Source of the DNA: Alphaproteobacteria bacterium
GTDB lineage: Bacteria > Pseudomonadota > Alphaproteobacteria > Rs-D84
Assembly (NCBI GenBank): GCA_017466525.1
Contig: JAFTTY010000032.1
Location: 1 to 40,199, forward strand
Length of the DNA: 40,199 bases
Direction of reading: 5' to 3'
Shown here in pieces: positions 33,805 to 39,847 of this stretch (its first letter is position 1; every line of letters begins with the position of its first letter). Below the pieces are notes generated by a model. That model did no database searches and was not told the DNA's origin. It saw only the letters and a list, made by a program, of their open reading frames with translations. A program made the position numbers and the translations under genes.

Positions 33805-34575
33805 TTAAAAGTTAAAACGTATCGTTGCCATAATATTGCTGATGTTGTCGACGCCGCCGTCGCGTACGTCCCATCCAAAGCCATCGCCAATCACCATCTG
33901 ATATTGGTATGCAATATCAATCCCCAACAGGTCTGTCAGCATAATATTTGCCCCCAGTACCGCGCGTGGTGCGATTATTGCGACGCCATTTGCCCCGGAT
34001 GCGCCTTCGAATTCATATGCGCCAACCCCGGCACCAACCCCGATAAATGGAACGAATGTTCTGCGTCGCGTTACGTCGCCTGTTTGTACATATCTGCGTG
34101 CCAGGTCAAAATACAGCATTCCGCCAATTGATTGATAATTTGCCTGATAGTCATCCAGGTCTGAAAATTTCAAGGTCATCGTTTGGAAATCGATTTCTGT
34201 ACGAACATAAGATGACAGATTCCATCCCAAACCAATTTGTGCTGTATAACCGCCAGACGCTTCGTATTCTGTGCCATTAAACAGTGCCTTGTCGGTTGCG
34301 AACCCCAGGTTCAATCCGCCACCCATACGAACGTACATTGATGTCGGAACATACATCTGGATTTCATCTGTTTGAACTGCGTCTGCGGTTTCATAAACTT
34401 CCAGCCCCAGTTCGCCCGGTGCTGCGACGGGTGTTTCGTCAATTGTTGCGCGCGCGCCGATATAGTCCAACCCCTCTAAAACCTCTGCTTGAAATCTTCT
34501 ATTACTATACGCTGCGTCTGCGACGGTTGTGCCAAACACGGCGATAATTATCCCCAAATAAGATATTTTTTTCAT
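33805..34575 (-). CDS. Small outer-membrane beta-barrel protein
   Basis: A 256-residue protein with a signal peptide (cut near ADA) and a barrel that starts MYVRMGGGLNLGFA, with repeats such as YTAQIGLGWNLSSYVRTEIDF, VPFIGVGAGVGAYEF and LGIDIAYQYQMVIG, ending IMATIRFNF. It is an OmpA/Omp25-like barrel related in design to the next gene (33783). ATG 34575 has an AGG-type site; an in-frame ATG nine codons upstream is not supported. First gene of a leftward unit of two barrels and a methyltransferase. Confidence 0.85.
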   Translation of the reverse strand: MKKISYLGIIIAVFGTTVADAAYSNRRFQAEVLEGLDYIGARATIDETPVAAPGELGLEVYETADAVQTDEIQMYVPTSMYVRMGGGLNLGFATDKALFNGTEYEASGGYTAQIGLGWNLSSYVRTEIDFQTMTLKFSDLDDYQANYQSIGGMLYFDLARRYVQTGDVTRRRTFVPFIGVGAGVGAYEFEGASGANGVAIIAPRAVLGANIMLTDLLGIDIAYQYQMVIGDGFGWDVRDGGVDNISNIMATIRFNF

Positions 34576-34626
34576 GTTTTTTACCTGCCTATTTATAATC
34601 AATAAAATTCTATCATAAATTGCGAC

Positions 34627-34655
34627 TTGATTCCAGTCCGATTTATTCGTACCAT
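34627..34655 (+). promoter_or_regulatory. lpxI promoter, leaderless
   Basis: TTGATT (34627-34632), 17 bases, TACCAT (34650-34655), six bases, then ATG 34662. The -10 match is only moderate. Confidence 0.45.
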
Positions 34656-34661
34656 ATGGGC

Positions 34662-35489
34662 ATGAAAAATAAAAATACAGATAAAAAAATAGCCTTGGTT
34701 GCAGGTGCGCTGGATCTGCCGTTTTTTACACGTGACGCGTTGCGTCGTGCTGGCTGGGATGTATTTATTGTTGGACTGAAAAATTTTTGTGATCCGCGTC
34801 TGGAACCTGATATGGTTGTGCGTCTTGGTGGGGCAGGGCGTGCAATACGTGAATTTCGTCGTCGTGGAATTCGGCGTTTGGTTTTTGTCGGGTCGTTGGG
34901 ACATCCGAATTTATCGGATTTGCGCCCTGATTTATGGACGTTTTTTACATTGTTAAAAATTATGAAGCATCAACGGGGGTATGATTCTATGGCTGTTGCG
35001 TTAAATACTGTTCTTGAAAAACAAGGTTTTGAAATTGTTGCCGCCCAGGATTTGGCACCAGAACTGGCGTTTGAAACAGCGGGCGTTCAAACACGTGCAA
35101 AACCATCTGCGGATGACAAGAAAAACATTGAACGCGCGATTGAGGTTTCGCACACAATCGGCATCGCCGATATTGGTGCGTCTGTCGTTGTCGATAAACA
35201 GGTCATCGCGGTAGAGGCTGCCGAAGGCACCGCAAAAATGTTAGAGCGTGTTGTAGACATGCGTGCGAAAAAGCGTAAATCCAGTGGTGTATTTGCCAAG
35301 ATGACCAAGCCCGGTCAGGATCTTCGCATTGATATTCCTGCGATTGGCGTTGATACAGTAAACGCGGTCGCATCGGCAAAATTGCGTGGAATCGTTGTAA
35401 ATACCAAGACGTGCTTTGTCGTGAACAAGCCTGCGGTCATAAAACGTGCAAATGAATTGGGTATCTTTATATTGGCACTTGATGAATAA
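34662..35489 (+). CDS. lpxI: UDP-2,3-diacylglucosamine pyrophosphatase LpxI
   Basis: LpxI cleaves UDP-2,3-diacylglucosamine to lipid X in lipid A synthesis, replacing LpxH in alphaproteobacteria. The 275-residue protein shows the family's VAGALDLPFFTRDALRRAG opening, VRLGGAGRAIREFRRRG, the central QDLAPELAF and the C-terminal domain with IADIGASVVV, VIAVEAAEGTAKM, PGQDLRIDIPAIGVDTV and TCFVVNKPAVIKRANE. The length is normal. The start could be ATG 34656 or 34662; the promoter position favours 34662 and neither has a ribosome site. No other lpx gene is next to it. Confidence 0.93.
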   Translation: MKNKNTDKKIALVAGALDLPFFTRDALRRAGWDVFIVGLKNFCDPRLEPDMVVRLGGAGRAIREFRRRGIRRLVFVGSLGHPNLSDLRPDLWTFFTLLKIMKHQRGYDSMAVALNTVLEKQGFEIVAAQDLAPELAFETAGVQTRAKPSADDKKNIERAIEVSHTIGIADIGASVVVDKQVIAVEAAEGTAKMLERVVDMRAKKRKSSGVFAKMTKPGQDLRIDIPAIGVDTVNAVASAKLRGIVVNTKTCFVVNKPAVIKRANELGIFILALDE

Positions 35490-35492
35490 AAA

Positions 35493-35518
35493 AATCCCCA
35501 TGTTTGGGGACTTTTTTA
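35493..35518 (+). terminator. lpxI terminator
   Basis: TCCCCA (35495-35500), loop TGTT, TGGGGA (35505-35510), then CTTTTTT. It reaches the stop codon of the converging lipoprotein gene. Confidence 0.85.
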
Positions 35519-35635
35519 ATAAATAGGATAGTTGCGTGGGAATGATGGGTCTGGTCGTGCCAGGTCAGATTTAACCCCGCATCCCGACAGTGCAAATACA
35601 GATAATACGATAAAACCAATAAATATTTTTTTCAT
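35516..35635 (-). CDS. Small lipoprotein, LptM (YifL)-like
   Basis: A 39-residue protein that is easy to miss. It has a lipoprotein signal peptide, MKKIFIGFIVLSVFALSGC, with the lipidated Cys at 19, followed by GVKSDLARPDPSFPRNYPIY. The short mature part starting CGxK and rich in Pro fits the LptM/YifL family, which helps LptD mature; LptE, its partner in that complex, is encoded in this window. It has a near-perfect promoter placed so that the mRNA would be leaderless; AAGG just before the ATG is too close to act as a normal ribosome site. It lies tail to tail with lpxI and divergent from the MFS gene. Confidence 0.82.
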   Translation of the reverse strand: MKKIFIGFIVLSVFALSGCGVKSDLARPDPSFPRNYPIY

Positions 35636-35641
35636 GCCTTA

Positions 35642-35671
35642 ATTATATTCACAATATTTGCCATATGTCAA
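35642..35671 (-). promoter_or_regulatory. Consensus promoter of the LptM-like gene
   Basis: Minus strand TTGACA (35671-35666), 18 bases, TATAAT (35647-35642), six bases, then ATG 35635. Both boxes match consensus perfectly. Confidence 0.8.
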
Positions 35672-35694
35672 ATTGATTCCATAGGAATTTTATG

Positions 35695-35712
35695 ATACCA
35701 TACACATGGTAT
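35695..35712. promoter_or_regulatory. Perfect inverted repeat before the MFS gene
   Basis: ATACCAT (35695-35701), ACAC, ATGGTAT (35706-35712), 13 bases before ATG 35726. It overlaps the possible -10 TACCAT (35696-35701; TTGATT 35673-35678), so it could be an operator. Confidence 0.45.
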
Positions 35713-35725
35713 TATCAAACAGAAT

Positions 35726-36928
35726 ATGTTTAATATGACATCTAAAAAACTAACCCGTGATTTATATTTGTTGATAGCCTTTGGCGTATTTCGTACCATT
35801 ACAGATTTGTTTCTGGGGGCGTTTTTTATTTCGTTTATCATGCATTTGTCATCGAACGAAATTATATCGATATCCACATATAAATTATTTGAATATTCTG
35901 CAACGTGCGCCGGATTCTTTTTATTCGCAAATTGGATAAAGCGTCATAACAAGGTTGCTGCATTCGGGCTTAGTTTATTGCCAAAAATAATTGTTTTGTT
36001 GTCGATAATAATATTGGGCGACCGCGCGGTTCAGTATGTAATTCCATTGGGATTGTTGTATGGCATCAGTGCGGCATTATATCACCTGCCACGCCATGCC
36101 ATGACCACGGACAAGGTGTCCAGTTCAAAAATGGGACGTTTTGTCGGAACCAATAATGCGATTGGTTATTTTGCTAAAATTGTTGCGCCCGTTGTATTGG
36201 GTTGCTTTATTGACACTGCGTCTTATACAGAAATGGCGTATGTATTGTTGTTTTTTACATTTATAGAGGTTGGACTGGTTTTCTTGCTGGCCCCCAGTCG
36301 CCATCGCAGCAATACCCCAATTGATTTTGTTGGTTTTTACCGTTGTATGGCGCGTTTCCCAATTATTCGCAAAATGTTTTTTATGGAAATATTGCGTGGC
36401 TTTGGATTAGGTCTGTTGGGAACAGTTATTACAATGTATACTGTTTATATGTTCAAGACAGATTTAAACCTGGGGATATTGACAACTGTATTTTCATTAT
36501 GTTCTGTGGCGACGTGTTGGCTGTTGCGATACATACACAAGAATAAGACGTATCGTATCGCGTTATTTGCATGTATTGTGGCAGTATTGCTGTCAATGCT
36601 GATGTTCGTATGCCGGACAACACCTGTCACATTTTTACTGTATAATTTTATTTATGCCACCGCCATTGTGTTTATGGACCAGGTTAATAACACCAGCATA
36701 TATAGATTGTCTAAATCCCGTTGTGTGACACACAACACCAGAATCGAATACTTTGTATTCCGCGATTTCGCATTGTTTATCGGGCGTTGGATTGGTTTTA
36801 CAGGTCTGATGTATATCGGCGTATTTGGTGGCTATGATTGGTTGCGTTGGTATTTAATTGTAATTAGTATCGCATTAATTACTTGGGGAACTTTCAATAT
36901 GCGCCTGTTTTCGACGAATAAAAAGTAG
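35726..36928 (+). CDS. Major facilitator superfamily transporter
   Basis: The 400-residue, very hydrophobic protein has about 11-12 membrane segments in two halves with a loop near residue 190-205 (APSRHRSNTP), the layout of MFS carriers in the inner membrane. In the first half GRFVGTNNAIGYFAKIVAPVVLG resembles the motif around helix 5. No substrate motif can be assigned; many related proteins are drug or sugar exporters. The start is uncertain: ATG 35726 or 35735, neither with a ribosome site. Downstream, the same frame continues past the stop for a stretch that looks like a decayed coding tail (see findings). Confidence 0.88.
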   Translation: MFNMTSKKLTRDLYLLIAFGVFRTITDLFLGAFFISFIMHLSSNEIISISTYKLFEYSATCAGFFLFANWIKRHNKVAAFGLSLLPKIIVLLSIIILGDRAVQYVIPLGLLYGISAALYHLPRHAMTTDKVSSSKMGRFVGTNNAIGYFAKIVAPVVLGCFIDTASYTEMAYVLLFFTFIEVGLVFLLAPSRHRSNTPIDFVGFYRCMARFPIIRKMFFMEILRGFGLGLLGTVITMYTVYMFKTDLNLGILTTVFSLCSVATCWLLRYIHKNKTYRIALFACIVAVLLSMLMFVCRTTPVTFLLYNFIYATAIVFMDQVNNTSIYRLSKSRCVTHNTRIEYFVFRDFALFIGRWIGFTGLMYIGVFGGYDWLRWYLIVISIALITWGTFNMRLFSTNKK

Positions 36929-37055
36929 AAACAGTCAGATTCTGGCAAAACGGTCTTTGTCCATCTTGGCAGGGCCATCTGTACAATTTGCGAGATGATG
37001 AAATCAAAAATTTATTGCGGTTCGGGAAAGAAGTTAAAGAATTTTTAGAACAATA

Positions 37056-37580
37056 TCATAATTTCTTTGACATATAAATAATAGTTTCATCATCATATTG
37101 TATATTTGTATAATTTTCCAAATGGTCGTCATTATGCCATAAACCTGTACCATCTGGGACAAAACCACGTCTAACATACATCCTAAATGCAGAACCATAA
37201 TTACTGTTCACACCAACTCCCAAATAAACTGTGTCTGCATATTTTTTTGATATTTCTTCAGCAACCTGTGTCAATAAATTACCTATTCCATGTTTTTGAT
37301 ATTTTTCAATAACGCGTAAATCGATTATTTCGGGCCAGCCTTTATTACCAAATGCGCCCCATTTTGAATCCATGTAAACATTAATATAACCAGCAGGATT
37401 CCCTTTGTATTCTGCAACTAATGCAATACACTTTCCGTCAGCCACATCTTTTAATCTGAGAAAATATCTTTCTGGTTTTTTATCAAGCAAACCCTGCAAC
37501 TGTTCTTCGTGCGCAATTATTTCTGCATCATTTTCAACCAAATCTCTAATTACAATATCGTTTTCAGTGCAATAAATCAT
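37056..37580 (-). CDS. GNAT family N-acetyltransferase
   Basis: The 174-residue protein has the acetyl-CoA-binding motif LRVIEKYQKHGIGNLLTQ (Q/K-x-x-G-x-G/N form), a preceding strand EIIDL and the later YVRRGFVPDGTGLW motif, all typical of GNAT enzymes that acetylate amines. Substrate unknown; an antibiotic-modifying or small-molecule role is possible but not shown. It has GGAG six bases before the ATG. Codons are clearly more AT-rich than those of its neighbours, and it sits next to a duplicated tRNA end, which suggests acquisition. Confidence 0.9.
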   Translation of the reverse strand: MIYCTENDIVIRDLVENDAEIIAHEEQLQGLLDKKPERYFLRLKDVADGKCIALVAEYKGNPAGYINVYMDSKWGAFGNKGWPEIIDLRVIEKYQKHGIGNLLTQVAEEISKKYADTVYLGVGVNSNYGSAFRMYVRRGFVPDGTGLWHNDDHLENYTNIQYDDETIIYMSKKL

Positions 37581-37655
37581 TTATATATCTCCATTATATT
37601 CTCTATAAATTATATATCATATGCCAAAAATTATCAATACAAACACATGAAAAAA

Positions 37656-37705
37656 GTTCGTAAATTGGTAAAATAGTGGTGGTTTTTGATACCCGATTTA
37701 CGAAC
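37656..37705. repeat. Long inverted repeat upstream of the GNAT gene
   Basis: GTTCGTAAATTGGTA (37656-37670) pairs with TACCCGATTTACGAAC (37690-37705) with one bulge and one G-T pair. A perfect 12-bp palindrome TTGAAATTTCAA follows at 37717-37728. Confidence 0.65.
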
Positions 37706-37732
37706 CCACAGAAACATTGAAATTTCAACAAA

Positions 37733-38011
37733 AAAACCACCCAAAGGTGGTTTTGATTTTTGGCAGCCCCAACATCGCGCCTCGATACACAATAATTAAA
37801 ATCAAAAAAATCTCACTCGGTCGATTTTTTAAGATTTTTCTAATTGTGTATTCTCGTATTCGCCATGCGTGCCTGTGGGCGATGCCCACGAAAACTGCGT
37901 TTTCATATGGTGCATGCGCACCAATGGTGGCACTCTGACGCATCCGGTTGGGTCTGCTTTAACAAAAATAAAAACCACCCAAAGGTGGTTTTGATTTTTG
38001 GCAGCCCCAAC
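37733..38011. repeat. 41-bp direct repeat derived from tRNA-Glu 3' end, flanking a 197-bp insert
   Basis: An identical 41-bp sequence is at 37733-37773 and 37971-38011. Each holds a hairpin AAAACCACC/GGTGGTTTT plus TGGCAGCCCCAAC, the last 13 nt of tRNA-Glu including CCA (minus strand). The right copy belongs to the intact tRNA. The 197 bases between are rich in inverted repeats and hold no gene. This is the arrangement of att-type duplication at a tRNA gene. Confidence 0.8.
37971..37992 (-). terminator. tRNA-Glu terminator
   Basis: Minus strand AAAACCACC, loop TTTG, GGTGGTTTT then T-rich. A second identical copy is at 37733-37754. Confidence 0.8.
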
Positions 38012-38074
38012 CGGATTCGAACCGGTGTTCTCGCCTTGAAAGGGCGGTGTCCTAGGCCTCTAGACGATGGGGCC
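37999..38074 (-). tRNA. tRNA-Glu(UUC)
   Basis: The minus strand forms a complete 76-nt tRNA with encoded CCA (38001-37999). Acceptor GGCCCCA/TGGGGCT (first pair G-U), anticodon loop CTTTCAA giving anticodon TTC, T stem ACCGG/CCGGT with loop TTCGAAT. Discriminator G. Confidence 0.96.
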
Positions 38075-38107
38075 AAAACTGCCGTGTTCATACCTGAACG
38101 CCGGCAA

Positions 38108-38136
38108 ATTATACATGTTGTTTATTTAATTGTCAA
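38108..38136 (-). promoter_or_regulatory. Consensus promoter of tRNA-Glu
   Basis: Minus strand TTGACA (38136-38131), 17 bases, TATAAT (38113-38108); both perfect. Confidence 0.85.
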
Positions 38137-38152
38137 GTAAATATCAACGATT

Positions 38153-38590
38153 TTATTCCGTGACCGTTTCTGTGACAACCTCTACATTTTCTGTAGTGGG
38201 TGCTTCGCCCGGCAATGCGTCAACCTGGGTAAAGATTATTTCTTTGCCGTCCGTCGCAATCAATGTCAGTTTGCCATCAGACAGTTCGTATTTTTCAACC
38301 GTTGGGATAAACTGCATATATTCTTGTTCTGTTTCCATTGCCTCCGGTTCGCCCATCATCATTGTGGTGACGATTTCGCCAAAGTTTATTTTGTCGCCGT
38401 CCGCCATGTATGGACCGTTGTACAGGTTTACAACCTTGCCATTTACACGCATTTCAACCGGATCAAACGCCAATGTAATATCAACACCTGGTTGGGCAGA
38501 CACAAATTTTGCGCCCTTTAACATTTCTGGATATTGTGCGTTGTCACCACACGCCGCCAGTGTTAATGCGCAGATTCCCGCAGCAATCAT
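38153..38590 (-). CDS. META-domain (HslJ-like) lipoprotein with interrupted N-terminus
   Basis: The frame encodes a lipoprotein with LTLAAC (C14) and a small domain resembling META/HslJ: VVNLYNGPYMADGDKINFG, TTMMMGEPEAMETEQEYMQ and KLTLIATDGKEIIFTQ. Such proteins are periplasmic, and HslJ is linked to stress resistance. The signal peptide from ATG 38590 has no positive residue before its hydrophobic core. A good AAGGAG (38614-38609) points to another in-frame ATG at 38602, giving M-K-F and then TAA directly before ATG 38590. Thus the gene either carries a nonsense mutation at codon 4 or restarts at the adjacent ATG. Confidence 0.8.
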   Translation of the reverse strand: MIAAGICALTLAACGDNAQYPEMLKGAKFVSAQPGVDITLAFDPVEMRVNGKVVNLYNGPYMADGDKINFGEIVTTMMMGEPEAMETEQEYMQFIPTVEKYELSDGKLTLIATDGKEIIFTQVDALPGEAPTTENVEVVTETVTE

Positions 38591-38692
38591 TTAAAATTTC
38601 ATATTTTACTCCTTTCGTTGAATGATTCGTATATGAAAATTATAAATGATATTTTTTAATAATAAACAAGAAAAAAGACCGGTGAATTTTTG

Positions 38693-38721
38693 TTGCGATT
38701 TTCATTGTCTGATGATACTAT
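38693..38721 (+). promoter_or_regulatory. metK promoter
   Basis: TTGCGA (38693-38698), 17 bases, TACTAT (38716-38721); transcription expected near 38728. Confidence 0.6.
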
Positions 38722-38730
38722 GTACATGTG

Positions 38731-38803
38731 TTGTGGTAATGGTGCCACAACGACGCGGATTTACATCCTAACTTGTCCTGCGTTAATGGACTAAACAAGG
38801 AGG
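38731..38803 (+). promoter_or_regulatory. SAM-II-like riboswitch candidate in the metK leader
   Basis: A hairpin TTGTGG/CCACAA (38731-38750) is followed by an H-type pseudoknot: P1 ACGCGG (38753-38758) with CCTGCGT (38777-38783), and loop CTTGT (38772-38776) with ACAAG (38795-38799). The second helix covers the start of the AAGGAGG ribosome site (38797-38803). The ATTTA after the first P1 strand and the ACTAAA before the ribosome site resemble conserved parts of SAM-II (also SAM-V) riboswitches, which are frequent in alphaproteobacteria. In those, SAM binding stabilises the pseudoknot and blocks translation. Confidence 0.68.
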
Positions 38804-38809
38804 CTTTTT

Positions 38810-39817
38810 ATGCTTAAAACTGCAGAAGCGGTGTCTTTGGGACACCCAGATAAGATTTCTGATTATATTTCTTCTTATATTTTAGACAGAATGATTGAGG
38901 TTGACCCAAGCGTTAAATACGCGGTAGAGGTTATGGTAAAAGACAATACAGTCATTCTGGGGGGCGAAATAACAGGACACGTCAATATTTCTGATGCAAA
39001 CACATATGTTAAACAAGCATTGCGCGAAATTGGCTATGACGAACGATACGCGCAAATTTGGGGCAAATACGCAATCGATATAAATCAAATTCATGTAATT
39101 AATTTGGTTGGCATTCAATCACCAGATATAAACTGTGGTGTTATAAATAATACTGGCTGGGGCGACCAGGGTGTTTTTGTTGGCTATGCCTGTCAGGGTG
39201 CGGGGCACATAAACCAAGAACTGTATCTGGCGCGAAAATTAAATCGTACGATTTATGATTTTGCACGCACATCTGATAAATTGGGTCTGGACATAAAAAC
39301 ACAAATCACACTGGATGAAAATAATAAAGTCGAAACCGCAATTGTTGCGGTGCCGATGTTGCAAAATCAAGACATCACAAATCTGATAGTTGATGCATTG
39401 GGACAAAAACCGAAAAATATTATTGTTAATGGTACAGGGATTTACAAATATCATTCTTCAATTGCAGACTGTGGAATCACAGGCAGAAAATTAGCGTGTG
39501 ATTTCTATTCGACTGCCGCGCCAATTGGTGGCGGTTCCCCGTGGACCAAAGACGGCAGCAAATCTGATTTAACACTGAATTTATATGCGCGATATTTGGC
39601 ATTAAAATATTTAGGCGACAATGACGAATGTTTTGTGTATTTGTCATCTTGTATCGGGCGCGATAAATTACCCAGCAGCACTATAAAAACAGTCCGCAAT
39701 GGCATTTCGCACACGTTCGATATTTTGTGTGATATCAGTCCCAAACAATTAATATACATGTTTGGACTGGTGCACCCAGTGTATACGAAAATGTGTCGCG
39801 ATGGACTGTTCGTATAA
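38810..39817 (+). CDS. metK: S-adenosylmethionine synthetase, short divergent form
   Basis: MetK makes SAM from methionine and ATP. The 335-residue protein shows SLGHPDKISD (ATP/Met-binding His and metal-binding Asp), GGEIT, WGDQGVFVGYA, GITGRKLACDFY and the Gly-rich APIGGGSPWTKDGSKSDL. It is about 50 residues shorter than usual MetK (around 384) and the glycine loop differs from the common GGGAFSGKDPTKVDRS. The missing part is mostly in the C-terminal third. It may be a divergent subfamily rather than a defective gene, since key motifs remain and a riboswitch-like leader controls it. A strong AAGGAGG precedes the ATG. Confidence 0.92.
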   Translation: MLKTAEAVSLGHPDKISDYISSYILDRMIEVDPSVKYAVEVMVKDNTVILGGEITGHVNISDANTYVKQALREIGYDERYAQIWGKYAIDINQIHVINLVGIQSPDINCGVINNTGWGDQGVFVGYACQGAGHINQELYLARKLNRTIYDFARTSDKLGLDIKTQITLDENNKVETAIVAVPMLQNQDITNLIVDALGQKPKNIIVNGTGIYKYHSSIADCGITGRKLACDFYSTAAPIGGGSPWTKDGSKSDLTLNLYARYLALKYLGDNDECFVYLSSCIGRDKLPSSTIKTVRNGISHTFDILCDISPKQLIYMFGLVHPVYTKMCRDGLFV

Positions 39818-39847
39818 TTGGAAATTATTGATACATGGGGGCTAAAT

